From Candidatus Woesearchaeota archaeon (GTDB lineage: Archaea > Nanobdellota > Nanobdellia > Woesearchaeales > UBA10216), in assembly GCA_016180065.1 (NCBI GenBank), contig JACPBY010000014.1, positions 1 through 32,458 of the forward strand: a DNA stretch of 32,458 nt, read 5' to 3'. Below the pieces are notes generated by a model. That model searched no databases and was not told where the DNA came from. It saw nothing but the letters and a program-made list of their open reading frames with translations. A program made the translations under genes and the position numbers. Within the stretch, counting starts at the first letter, position 1; each line of letters begins with the position of its first letter. Below, piece after piece: positions 7,663 through 15,046 of this stretch.

Positions 7663-8445
7663 ATGGCGGATTTTCTTGCAGAAGCAGAGGCGGTCGCGGT
7701 AAGGGCTGCCAGGGAAGCAGGTAAGGTGCTTATGAAGCATTTTCGGACAGACCTTCAGATAGAGCTGAAAGGCAACACAAGAAGCATTGTCACCATTGCT
7801 GACAAGGAATCAGATGCGCTTGTCAGGAAGCTGATTCTGGAAAAGTTTCCGAGCCATGGCATAATAAGCGAGGAAAACGAGCCAAAGAAAGGCGACGGGT
7901 ATGTCTGGCACATTGACCCTCTTGACGGCACAACAAACTACAGCAGGGGCATAGCTTACTTCTGCGTGTCAATTGCGCTCGCCAAAGATGGCGAGCTTCT
8001 GGTAGGCGTTGTCTATGACCCTGTGCGCTCTAACCTGTACACTGCAGCCAAGGGCAGAGGCGCTTTTCTTAACGGCGCAAAAATAGTGGTTCCCGGATTA
8101 GAATCAGTATCTAAGGCGCTTTTGGTGTTTGATTTCTGTCCTGAAGAAGGGAAAAGGCTTAAGACTGTGGAGTTAATGAAAAAGCTTGTTCACGCGAGAA
8201 ACCTGAGGATTGCCGGGAGCGCTGCCTTGTCTTTATGTGAGCTTGCATCCGGCTTTGTGGATGGGTATGTGCACATGTGTGGGAACTCCTGGGACTTCGC
8301 GGCAGGCGCGCTGCTTGTCAGGGAGGCAGGCGGGGTTGTAACTTTTCTGAATGGCACAGGCTGGAGCCCTGACTCAAGCAATGGAATTGTAGCAGGCAAT
8401 CCGGCAATTACAGATGGGATACTGAAAACTTTGAAATGCGGGTAA
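7663..8445 (+). CDS. Inositol monophosphatase / archaeal fructose-1,6-bisphosphatase family enzyme
   Basis: 260 residues. It carries the metal-dependent phosphatase signatures: ISEENEP (metal-binding Glu), IDPLDGTTNYSRG (the DPLDGT motif) and the C-terminal GNSWDFAAGALLVREAGG (WD metal ligand). Archaeal members often hydrolyse both inositol-1-phosphate and fructose-1,6-bisphosphate. In this operon the second activity makes sense because it would generate fructose-6-phosphate for GlmS; that is inference from context. It starts one base after the transaldolase stop, so translation is probably coupled. The N-terminal helix (AEAEAVAVRAAREAGKVLM) fits the family. Confidence 0.9.
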   Translation: MADFLAEAEAVAVRAAREAGKVLMKHFRTDLQIELKGNTRSIVTIADKESDALVRKLILEKFPSHGIISEENEPKKGDGYVWHIDPLDGTTNYSRGIAYFCVSIALAKDGELLVGVVYDPVRSNLYTAAKGRGAFLNGAKIVVPGLESVSKALLVFDFCPEEGKRLKTVELMKKLVHARNLRIAGSAALSLCELASGFVDGYVHMCGNSWDFAAGALLVREAGGVVTFLNGTGWSPDSSNGIVAGNPAITDGILKTLKCG

Positions 8446-8451
8446 GCAGGG

Positions 8452-9495
8452 ATGGCAGCGCAGAGAGCTAAGAAGTTTGTTGTGTTTGGCGGAGGAAATG
8501 CCGTGCCGAAAGCCGTGCTGCCCGGCCTAAAGAATCTTGGAGCGGAGATAACAGCCATTACGTCCATGGCTGACAGCGGGGGGTCGTCAGGCCAGCTGAG
8601 GAAGGACTTTAGCGTGCTTCCTCCCGGTGACATAAGGCGGCACCTCCTTGCCCTGTCAGACGCTCCTGAGTGGAAAAAGCAGCTTTTTGCGTTCAGGTTC
8701 GGGCATGAGGAGTTTGAAGGTGGCCATAAGGGGCACAGCTTTGGCAATGTCTTCCTGGCAGGGCTTGAACATGTGCTTGGGGACTACGGCAAGGCGCTGG
8801 ATTTTGCCCACCAGTTCCTGGAAGTAAAAGGGAAGTGCCTGCCCGCTACGACAGATAAAGTTCAGGTAGTGGCTGTGCTTGAAAACAGTGAAGCAATAGT
8901 GGGAGAGGACGAAATAGACGTGCCGAAAAAGCACAGCCCCCATGTCAAGATAAGGAAAATCTCGCTGAAGCCGGGGGCAAGGGCTTACCCTCCTGTCCTG
9001 GAAGCAATAAGAAAGGCAGATTTTATCGCCATAGGGCCGGGAGACCTGTACTCCTCGCTGCTGCCATCAATTTTGCCAAGGGGAATCGCTGAGGCATTGA
9101 GGGAAAGCAAGGCTAAAAAGGCGTTCATCTGCCCTGCAATGACCAAGCTTGGCGAAACGCAGGAATTTGCAGTGGCTGACTTTGCAGCAGAAGCAGAAAA
9201 ATACATGAAAAGCCCGCTTGATTTCGTCATTTACAACACCACAATTCCGGACAGCAGCAGGATTGCGCTTCACAAAAAGGAAGAGCCAGCCCAGACTGGG
9301 CCGGTAAAGATAAACAAAGGCTTAGATGGCAAAAGGTTCATTGGCAAGGACCTGCTCAAAAGCTCTGGCATGGTTGTCTACGATACGGGCAAGGTTGCGG
9401 CAGCGATAACAAAACTTGCCTGCTCGGCAAGTCCCACGTCGAGGCAATGCTCGACGGGGCACCGTCGCCGCAAGGCGACGTGTGTTTGGAATTGA
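8452..9495 (+). CDS. GlmR/YvcK-like protein (CofD/UPF0052 superfamily)
   Basis: 347 residues. It matches the YvcK/GlmR branch: VVFGGGNAVPKAVLPGLK, TSMADSGGSSGQLRKDF, LPPGDIRRHLLALSD, HSFGNVFLAGLEH, a segment IAIGPGDLYSSLLPSILPRG and FVIYNTTIPD. In Firmicutes GlmR binds UDP-GlcNAc and stimulates GlmS; CofD itself works in F420 synthesis. The position between GlmS and the GlmU-like gene favours the GlmR role (inference). Family proteins end soon after a region like FIGKDLLKSSGMVVYDTGKV; here the last ~27 residues (from about base 9414) are encoded by a run of perfect hairpins and look unrelated to the family, so the C-terminus may be altered. Start ATG 8452 follows GCAGGG. Confidence 0.85.
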   Translation: MAAQRAKKFVVFGGGNAVPKAVLPGLKNLGAEITAITSMADSGGSSGQLRKDFSVLPPGDIRRHLLALSDAPEWKKQLFAFRFGHEEFEGGHKGHSFGNVFLAGLEHVLGDYGKALDFAHQFLEVKGKCLPATTDKVQVVAVLENSEAIVGEDEIDVPKKHSPHVKIRKISLKPGARAYPPVLEAIRKADFIAIGPGDLYSSLLPSILPRGIAEALRESKAKKAFICPAMTKLGETQEFAVADFAAEAEKYMKSPLDFVIYNTTIPDSSRIALHKKEEPAQTGPVKINKGLDGKRFIGKDLLKSSGMVVYDTGKVAAAITKLACSASPTSRQCSTGHRRRKATCVWN

Positions 9496-9541
9496 CAAGT
9501 CGCACTGAAGTGTGGGGTATTTGACCCTGCGACTTGTCAAT
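9414..9541 (+). repeat. Cluster of four hairpins at the 3' end of the GlmR-like gene
   Basis: H1: ACTTGCC (9414-9420) / GGCAAGT (9426-9432). H2: GTCGAG (9438-9443) / CTCGAC (9450-9455). H3: CGTCGCC (9463-9469) / GGCGACG (9474-9480), closed by a GCAA tetraloop of GNRA type. H4: ATTGACAAGTCGCA (9491-9504) / TGCGACTTGTCAAT (9528-9541), 14 pairs with a 23-base loop. CACGTC (9435-9440) can also pair with GACGTG (9477-9482). H1-H3 lie inside the reading frame; H4 spans its stop. It could be a structured RNA, a small mobile element or a complex terminator. Confidence 0.6.
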
Positions 9542-9573
9542 AATTGAGCTTGTAAGCTGACAGGTGAGGAAAA

Positions 9574-10371
9574 ATGAGTGCCGGACTGAACATCAACATC
9601 TTCAAATCTCCAGATGAGCTTGGCAAGGCGGTTGCAGGCATTATCCTGCAGGAATATAAAAAGAAAGGCAGGCTTGTGCTCGGAGTGCCTTGGGGCACAA
9701 CGCCAATTCCTGTCTTCACAGCATTTGCAGACGCTGTCAGGGAGCGTAACATTGACATTTCAAACCTGCACTTTGTAATGATGGACGAGTATGTCACGCA
9801 ATCCGGCTCAGGCTATTTATACGTCAGCGAAGAAGCCCCTTATTCCGGCCATTGCCACATGAAGGCAGGCCTCCTTGACAAGCTGCCTGTAAAGCAATCC
9901 TTACAGGCAAAGGCAAACCTGCACTTTCCCGAGCCAGCCAGTCCTGAGCAGTTCGACGTTTACATAAAAAGCACGCTTGGGGGCGTTGACATATTCCTTG
10001 TCGCAACAGGGGCAGAAGACGGCCACGTTGCCATGTGCGGCCCGGGAACGCCTCTTGAGGCAAGCACAAGGATTGTGAAGCTGCCTGAAACGGTCAGGGA
10101 CTACAATTTTAAGAAAATGAAGGAATACTTTGGCAATAGCATAAGCAACGTGCCCCGGTTTGGAATCTCTGTCGGGCTAAACACAATACTTGAAGCCAGA
10201 AAGCTGCTGTTCATAGCACATGGAAGCTCAAAAGCCAGGATTGTTGAAAGGCTGGCAAAAGCCGGAATGTTCGTGAAGGATTGCCCCGTAACGTTCCTTT
10301 GGAATGCTGCTGGGAAAAGCGGGCTTTACCTTGATGAGCAGGCGGCAGCGAGAATAAGAAGCTTAAAATAA
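9574..10371 (+). CDS. NagB / 6-phosphogluconolactonase superfamily protein (divergent)
   Basis: 265 residues. It shows the superfamily landmarks: LVLGVPWGTTPIPVF (phosphate loop, usually TGSTP), NLHFVMMDEYV (the DEYV of GlcN-6-P deaminase) and FLVATGAEDGHVAMCGPGT (GxGxDGH). In GlcN-6-P deaminase the DGHIAFNEP segment carries a catalytic Glu five residues after His; here that place is Gly, so the deaminase mechanism may be changed, as in 6-phosphogluconolactonases. Its place beside GlmS suggests a substrate such as GlcN-6-P, but I cannot assign the reaction. A strong AGGTGAGG ribosome site precedes ATG 9574 by a few bases, directly after the hairpin cluster. Confidence 0.75.
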   Translation: MSAGLNINIFKSPDELGKAVAGIILQEYKKKGRLVLGVPWGTTPIPVFTAFADAVRERNIDISNLHFVMMDEYVTQSGSGYLYVSEEAPYSGHCHMKAGLLDKLPVKQSLQAKANLHFPEPASPEQFDVYIKSTLGGVDIFLVATGAEDGHVAMCGPGTPLEASTRIVKLPETVRDYNFKKMKEYFGNSISNVPRFGISVGLNTILEARKLLFIAHGSSKARIVERLAKAGMFVKDCPVTFLWNAAGKSGLYLDEQAAARIRSLK

Positions 10372-10394
10372 GAGTGAAAGAGCTGAAAGCATAA

Positions 10395-11606
10395 ATGAAA
10401 GCAGTCATCCTTGCAGCAGGGAAATCAACAAGGCTCCATCCGCTTACATTAAGCAAGCCAAAGGTCATGCTGCCTGTTGCAAACACGCCAATTCTTGAGC
10501 ACAATCTGCAGCAGTTGCTGGAAACAAGGCTGGTTGATGAAGCGGTTATTGTTGTCGGCTTCTGCTCTGGGCAGATAATGGCAAAATTCGGCAGCAAATA
10601 TGGAAAAATAAGGCTCGAATACGCATTCCAGACAGAGCAGCTCGGGACAGGCCACGCATTGCTGCAGGCTGAAAAGTTTGTTGTGAAAGAAGAGAAGTTC
10701 CTTGCCTTGATGGGTGATGACCTTTACAGCGGCAGTGACATAAAAAAATGCCTGCGCCACAGCAGCAGCATCCTTGCCAAAAAAGTGCAGAACATCGGCA
10801 GCTTTGGGAAAATCGTTTCTGAAAAAGGCATTTTGAAGGGGCTTGTGGAAAAGCCTGATGAGAATGGCAGCGGATTGGCTAATGCAGGCTGCTACGTTCT
10901 TCCAGGCTCAATCTTTCAGCTTCTGAAAAAGGCAAGAAAGAGCAGCCGCGGGGAAATTGAGCTGACAGATGCTGTTGTTGAGCTTGCAAAAACGCAGAAA
11001 GTGGCTGTTGAAGGGGCAGAATTCTGGCAGCCCATCACATATCCGTGGAGCCTTCTAGATGCAAATGAGGCAATCCTGAAGCAGCGCGAGAAAGACAAGC
11101 CGCAAATATCTGCTGCTGCAACAGTTGAAAAAGGGGCAACGCTAAAAGGCTATGTTGAAATTGGAAAAAACACGCTCATCAGGAATGGCGCTTGCATTGA
11201 AGGCCCGGTTGTGATTGGCAATAACTGCACAATAGGGCCAAACTGCTATATTCGCGCTTACACGGCTATTGGCAACAACTGCAGGATCGGCAACGCTGTT
11301 GAGGTAAAGAACTCAATGCTGATGGATAACGCTACAATTGGCCACTTGAGCTACTGCGGCGATTCAGTCATCGGAGAGAGCGTAAATTTCGGGGCTGGCA
11401 CAATCATAGCCAACCTCCGCCATGACGACGGCAATGTCAAGTCAATGGCGAAAGGAGAGCTTGTTGACACCGGAAGGAGAAAGTTCGGCGCAATCATCGG
11501 GGATAACGCAAAGACCGGCATTAACACCTCAATCTACCCCGGCAGGAAAATCTGGCCGGGAAAGACGACGCTGCCAGGGGAAGTGGTGAAAAAAGATGTG
11601 GTTTAA
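10395..11606 (+). CDS. Bifunctional sugar-1-phosphate nucleotidyltransferase / acetyltransferase (GlmU-like)
   Basis: 403 residues. The N-terminal nucleotidyltransferase domain begins MKAVILAAGKSTRLHPLT with SKPKVMLPVANTPILEH, plus LGTGHALLQA and LMGDDLYSG (metal-binding Asp). From about residue 230 a left-handed beta-helix of hexapeptide repeats follows (GCIEGPVVIGNNCTIGPNC, NFGAGTIIANLRHDD, GAIIGDNAKTGINTSIYPG). This layout is that of archaeal enzymes such as Sulfolobus ST0452, which acetylate glucosamine-1-P and join GlcNAc-1-P to UTP. It would finish the pathway begun by GlmS; phosphoglucosamine mutase is not in the window. The stop overlaps the end of the convergent gene in TTAA (11603-11606). 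Confidence 0.88.
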   Translation: MKAVILAAGKSTRLHPLTLSKPKVMLPVANTPILEHNLQQLLETRLVDEAVIVVGFCSGQIMAKFGSKYGKIRLEYAFQTEQLGTGHALLQAEKFVVKEEKFLALMGDDLYSGSDIKKCLRHSSSILAKKVQNIGSFGKIVSEKGILKGLVEKPDENGSGLANAGCYVLPGSIFQLLKKARKSSRGEIELTDAVVELAKTQKVAVEGAEFWQPITYPWSLLDANEAILKQREKDKPQISAAATVEKGATLKGYVEIGKNTLIRNGACIEGPVVIGNNCTIGPNCYIRAYTAIGNNCRIGNAVEVKNSMLMDNATIGHLSYCGDSVIGESVNFGAGTIIANLRHDDGNVKSMAKGELVDTGRRKFGAIIGDNAKTGINTSIYPGRKIWPGKTTLPGEVVKKDVV

Positions 11607-12073
11607 GGATATGCGTACGTTAAATGTCTCGGAACCCAAATATTGACTGCCGCTATCAGATGTTCATCCATTCGTCTTCCTCCGCTGATTCCTGGGCTCA
11701 GAAAAGTATAATTTCTTAATGAACGTGCACAACAAAGTATTGGCATCTCCTCTGAAACAGGTCTGTCGCCGCGCAATTCAGAAAAATCAGGCACTCTTGA
11801 GGGGCCGCATTCAATATAAACAAACGTAGGGTCTTTATGGATTGGTATCTCACTGGGAGACAGATCCGTATTTTTCAGTATCCTGCCAATCACTATGCTA
11901 ATAACTCCGGCATCAGGCTGCCCTGCAAGCATTGTTTCATTTAGAGGGAATTGGAGTGGTTATGGGACAGAGTATGTGCCACTAAGATATGCCGAAACAG
12001 CACCCAGCCTGTCTAAACTGAAGTCTTGCCTTTCAGGCAGGCAGGTAAGCTCATCAGTTTCTTTAAACAACAC
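11603..12073 (-). pseudogene. Unknown protein gene interrupted by an in-frame TAA
   Basis: The minus-strand frame from GTG 12073 reads FKETDELTCLPERQDFSLD to SGTYSVP, meets TAA at 11962-11960, and continues PLQFPLNETMLAGQPDAGV to the stop at 11603. Both halves look like ordinary protein, and the change could be a single CAA-to-TAA substitution. The longer downstream part (109 codons from ATG 11932) has a Pro/Gly-rich, possibly beta-strand character (FVYIECGPSRVPDF, LSPGISGGRRMDEH). An AAGGAG motif lies just ahead of 12073, right at the stop of the upstream gene. I do not recognise the family. Confidence 0.4.
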
Positions 12074-12076
12074 TCC

Positions 12077-12292
12077 TTAATATTTCGATAGCACTCCTGC
12101 GTCCTGATAATCACCTAACGAAAATCGCTCAGGAGTCCACCGCACTATAAGCTTTTTAGCGGCTTCTACTGCTACATGGTTGTCCTTTTTAGCCAACGCA
12201 ATGACTTCCAGCAAAGACATCTCAAAAACCATAAGAGCCAGCAAATGCAGAACTATTAACAAAGCTATTGCTACGCCTTCACCCTTATGCAT
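12077..12292 (-). CDS. Small protein with N-terminal hydrophobic segment
   Basis: 71 residues from ATG 12292, overlapping the end of the zinc-ribbon/AbrB gene by 22 bases. Residues 7-27 are hydrophobic (VAIALLIVLHLLALMVFEMS), and the rest is a charged helix (VIALAKKDNHVAVEAAKKL) with a C-terminal WTPERFSLGDYQDAG. Internal ATGs at codons 22 and 25 would give a soluble 47-50-residue protein, so the start is uncertain. Function unknown. It sits between the TA-like pair and the interrupted ORF on the same strand. Confidence 0.45.
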   Translation of the reverse strand: MHKGEGVAIALLIVLHLLALMVFEMSLLEVIALAKKDNHVAVEAAKKLIVRWTPERFSLGDYQDAGVLSKY

Positions 12293-12600
12293 ATCCCTTC
12301 CGGCCCAAGCTCAAGCTTCAGCTTATCCCCCTTGCTTATCTTGTAGATTTCCTCCGCCAGTTTGGGAATTCTGAGTATTTTGCTCCCTCCCAAAGTGCCT
12401 ATTGTTACAGTAATGCCTTCCTTTGCGGCTTTCATTTTATTATAATGGAGTATTGGCTGGATGTCTTTGGCATCATATATTATTTCTCTGCATACAGGGC
12501 ACTTCCAGGCTGGCAGGGTAAAGCCGTGGAAATTGTCCTGAATCCGTTTCATGTCTTTTTTGCATTTCCAGCACAACATTTTCATTTTCCCAGCCCTCAC
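12271..12600 (-). CDS. Zinc-ribbon / AbrB-like protein, probable antitoxin
   Basis: 109 residues. An N-terminal zinc ribbon has four cysteines in two CxxC pairs (MLCWKCKKDM and AWKCPVCREI), like the YgiT/MqsA N-terminus. The C-terminal half is an AbrB-like swapped hairpin (ITVTIGTLGGSKILRIPKLA, then KGDKLKLELGPEGICIRV). A zinc finger joined to a DNA-binding domain is the plan of MqsA-type antitoxins, although there the second domain is usually HTH. Its ATG overlaps the stop of the upstream toxin-like gene in ATGA (12597-12600), so the two are translationally coupled with toxin first, the order seen in mqsRA. Confidence 0.7.
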   Translation of the reverse strand: MRAGKMKMLCWKCKKDMKRIQDNFHGFTLPAWKCPVCREIIYDAKDIQPILHYNKMKAAKEGITVTIGTLGGSKILRIPKLAEEIYKISKGDKLKLELGPEGICIRVKA

Positions 12601-12860
12601 CTTCGCTTGTAGCTAAACTTTCCGAAATGAATCAACAGCAGATAATCGCCGCAGTCAGCCACAACAGCTTTGTAAACGTCATCTCCTTTCCTGAGGCAGT
12701 TCTCAACAACGTTTTCCTTTCTCCTTGACCTTGCACAATTGTAGCCTTTGTCAAGTATTTCCACTGCATCCCAAAGATCGCAATTGAGCTGCCCAAGCTC
12801 CTCAACTGCCTCTTTGGTGGCTTTTAGCTCCTTGTTACGATATTTTGGAAATATGTCCAT
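12597..12860 (-). CDS. Small toxin-like protein, partner of the zinc-ribbon/AbrB protein
   Basis: 87 residues from ATG 12860; the frame is open to an earlier ATG at 12896. I prefer 12860 because a TATA box lies at about 12898-12907, which puts the transcript start near 12873, downstream of the first ATG. The C-terminal half (WDAVEILDKGYNCARSRRK, ENCLRKGDDVYKAVVADCGD, LLLIHFGKF) resembles compact RNase-like toxins of the DUF4258/MqsR kind that I recall from archaeal TA pairs: a basic strand region, then a beta core ending in HFGKF. This is not a confirmed family assignment. Coupled by ATGA overlap to the downstream antitoxin-like gene. Confidence 0.6.
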   Translation of the reverse strand: MDIFPKYRNKELKATKEAVEELGQLNCDLWDAVEILDKGYNCARSRRKENVVENCLRKGDDVYKAVVADCGDYLLLIHFGKFSYKRR

Positions 12861-12897
12861 GGATATTCCACTAATCAGGCCAAAGATATCTCGCATT

Positions 12898-12907
12898 TTA
12901 TATATTT
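12898..12907 (-). promoter_or_regulatory. TATA box of the second TA-like operon
   Basis: The minus strand reads AATATATAAA immediately upstream of ATG 12896. This spacing argues that translation starts at ATG 12860, about 12 bases into the transcript. Confidence 0.5.
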
Positions 12908-12949
12908 TTTGTTTCCAAGGTTATTATGCCTTTCTGCCGTTTTTCCGTC

Positions 12950-12990
12950 GAAATTCCGGCAAATTCGCAGCAATTCCGGAACGAACCGGA
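12950..12990. repeat. CCGGAA-rich inverted repeats in the gap downstream of trmI
   Basis: ATTCCGG / CCGGAAT (7-base arms around AACGAA, about 12971-12990) follows another ATTCCGG at about 12952. The 156-base gap 12897-13052 also contains several GCGGAA units and no convincing gene. A termination or RNA-processing role for the convergent transcripts is possible. Confidence 0.35.
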
Positions 12991-13052
12991 ATCCTTTCAG
13001 AAAAAAGCCGTTTTTGCGGAAGAAAAGCGGAAAAGGCGGAAGTTCTGCGCAG

Positions 13053-13814
13053 TCATTTTGCTATCTTTCTCACAAAAGCCAGAAACCCTGAGTGCCCTAT
13101 GGGCTGCGACTTCGGCCTGATTATGCGCTCGTCAAACTCCCATTCCCTCTCGATGATTTCTATTGTCTTGATGTGCACGAGGCTCTTGTTTTTCGCAACA
13201 ACATCAAGGAAATCGCTTACCTGGGGTATGGTTGGCGAGTAGGAAACAATGAAGCCGCCAACTTTCAATGCGGCTGCTGCCGGCTGCAGCGCCTTCCACG
13301 GCTCAGGAAGGTCTAGAGTGACGACATCCACATCCTTCTCATCAATGCCGTCATAGACGCTCTTGTTCTTGATCACCGCATTCTTCATCCCGATTGTCGC
13401 CACATTCTCGGCAGCTACTTTGGTGAAGTCTTCACGAAGCTCGTAAGTAACAACTTTCTTCGCGATGTTGGCAAGGAACAGGGCCAAAGCACCGCTGCCG
13501 GTTCCTGCATCAACAATGACGCTGCCCTTGCCAATGCCTGTTTCTGCGATAATTGCGGCAACATCCTTCCGTGGGATTATCTGTGGTGCCCTCTTTATTT
13601 TCCCGTAGCTGTCAATGAACGAAGGCTCAAAAACTGAAAATTCCTTGCCAGTGTTAGCCCTTACAGTGTCGCCTGCCTTTGACTTGGCCAGCGCGACCTT
13701 GCTGACAAAGCCGAACTGTGTGTGGAAGTCCTCATTTAGGTTGCGCACATAGAACCTTTTCCCGCCTTCTGCAACAAGGACTTTCCTGATGGCTTCCATA
13801 AGCAGGGTTGGCAC
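13053..13814 (-). CDS. trmI: tRNA (adenine-N1)-methyltransferase, TrmI/GCD14 family
   Basis: 253 residues, normal length. An N-terminal beta domain (GKRFYVRNLNEDFHTQFG) is followed by the family signature KRAPQIIPRKDVAAII. The Rossmann fold has SAM motif I VIVDAGTGSGALALFLAN and VVTLDLPEPWKAL, close to the DLPxPW motif of TrmI. The enzyme methylates N1 of A58 (and A57 in archaea) in the tRNA T-loop using S-adenosylmethionine. The start is GTG 13814 or ATG 13799; two TATA-like stretches at about 13822-13831 and 13838-13848 make either a leaderless start. Monocistronic on the minus strand. Confidence 0.9.
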   Translation of the reverse strand: MPTLLMEAIRKVLVAEGGKRFYVRNLNEDFHTQFGFVSKVALAKSKAGDTVRANTGKEFSVFEPSFIDSYGKIKRAPQIIPRKDVAAIIAETGIGKGSVIVDAGTGSGALALFLANIAKKVVTYELREDFTKVAAENVATIGMKNAVIKNKSVYDGIDEKDVDVVTLDLPEPWKALQPAAAALKVGGFIVSYSPTIPQVSDFLDVVAKNKSLVHIKTIEIIEREWEFDERIIRPKSQPIGHSGFLAFVRKIAK

Positions 13815-13875
13815 CAGCAGGGGTATAAAAACATTAGCCTATAAAAAAATGGGAAAGAATCAGAAGTGAGCGCGA

Positions 13876-13998
13876 TTACCACTCGTCTTCGTCGCCTGTT
13901 GTCTCGTCGAAGTCGTCGCCTTCCTCTTTGTCATCGTCGGCGCCCTCGTCAAAATCCCCTTCGGCTGCACTCAAAATCATGCCATGCATTATGCGCAT
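13876..13998 (-). CDS. 40-residue highly acidic protein
   Basis: A short minus-strand frame, ATG 13998 to TAA 13876. After MRIMHGMILSAAEG the protein is almost entirely Asp/Glu/Gly (DFDEGADDDKEEGDD) and ends TTGDEDEW. A near-perfect ribosome site GAGGTGA lies five bases before the ATG, and a TATA box (CTTTAAATAG, about 14046-14055) sits upstream. Acidity and the terminal Trp suggest a disordered protein. Function unknown. Confidence 0.55.
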   Translation of the reverse strand: MRIMHGMILSAAEGDFDEGADDDKEEGDDFDETTGDEDEW

Positions 13999-14072
13999 TT
14001 GCCTCACCTCATCCCTGGCTTGTTCTGCTGCGGGCAACCATCCTGCTATTTAAAGGTTTTGGTCGTTGTTTT

Positions 14073-14903
14073 TCAAGCCCTGAAATGCTTTATGCCGCTG
14101 CTTTCAAGCAGCTCCATTGCCCTCTGCTTTTCAGAGCCAAGCCCTTTCCAGTCAAGGGCAACAGCCTTTGCAGTTTCAGGCCAGCAGGAACTCATTGCCT
14201 GCATTAGCAGTTCTGCTGTCAGGCTGCCTAGGCTGTGCTTCGGGCAGATGTGGCCAACTGCATAATTTGATTCGAGCATCAGCTTTTTGAAGCTCTCAGC
14301 GTAGTGAAGCCCGCCAAGTGCAACGACAGGCTCATGAGTTTCACTCAAGGCAATGTAGTCGCCAAGCCCTCCTATCAAGGAGTCTGCAACCATTGAAGCA
14401 AGCCTTTCATCCTTCCATTCCTGCTTGCTGCTGCCAACCTCGATAAATGCAGCTGGCTTTTCAATAAAAGGCCCGTGATGCGTGGCTTCCTGCACAACCT
14501 CGCCGTCATATCCTTCGCTCCTTGCAACAGCCGCAAGGTTCTGCAGGAAAAATTTCAGGAGAACAGCCGGGCTTGGGCAGAGTGTGCTGTCCCTGCCGCC
14601 AAGCTGTGCCCTGCCCCAGTTTCCGACTGAGTGCGTTGTCAGGGCAGGAACTCCGGCCTTGCTGAAATGCTTTGTTGCAAAGACAAACAAGTCGGCAGGG
14701 ATTCTCTTGTCAAAGCCCTCGCAATGGACAGCTTCCCGGGCAGTTGTGAAAAGCCTTGCCTCCTTATCTTCAAACTGCAGCCTGAACACGGGAAAGCCTT
14801 CAAAGCTTTCGTCCTTTACAGCCTCAAAGCCGTAGTTCTTCAGGAGCTGCTGCCTTATCGTTGTGCCTGCAGGGTCGGATGAAGAGATTATTATTGCAAT
14901 CAT
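14073..14903 (-). CDS. dtdA: D-aminoacyl-tRNA deacylase, archaeal/plant type
   Basis: 276 residues, the normal length of the archaeal DtdA/GEK1 (DTD2) family. Motifs: IIISSSDPAGTTIRQQL at the start, ALTTHSVGNWG, VQEATHHGPFIEKPAAFIEV with paired histidines, and VVALGGLHYAESF. The enzyme frees tRNAs mischarged with D-amino acids and uses zinc. A TATA box (AGTTTATAACT, about 14932-14943) lies close upstream, giving a leader of roughly ten bases. The gene is transcribed divergently from the zinc-finger gene at 15047. Confidence 0.92.
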   Translation of the reverse strand: MIAIIISSSDPAGTTIRQQLLKNYGFEAVKDESFEGFPVFRLQFEDKEARLFTTAREAVHCEGFDKRIPADLFVFATKHFSKAGVPALTTHSVGNWGRAQLGGRDSTLCPSPAVLLKFFLQNLAAVARSEGYDGEVVQEATHHGPFIEKPAAFIEVGSSKQEWKDERLASMVADSLIGGLGDYIALSETHEPVVALGGLHYAESFKKLMLESNYAVGHICPKHSLGSLTAELLMQAMSSCWPETAKAVALDWKGLGSEKQRAMELLESSGIKHFRA

Positions 14904-15046
14904 TTTGCAGGTTAGGCTGCAGGGAGTGTTAGTTATAAACTTAATTCAGTGCAGCCAACTTGCAATGTATATAAACATAACATTTATATATGAGTATACC
15001 TTTTAGTATATTCTTACACAGTTTGGCTGTTGTGAGGTTTGTGCAT

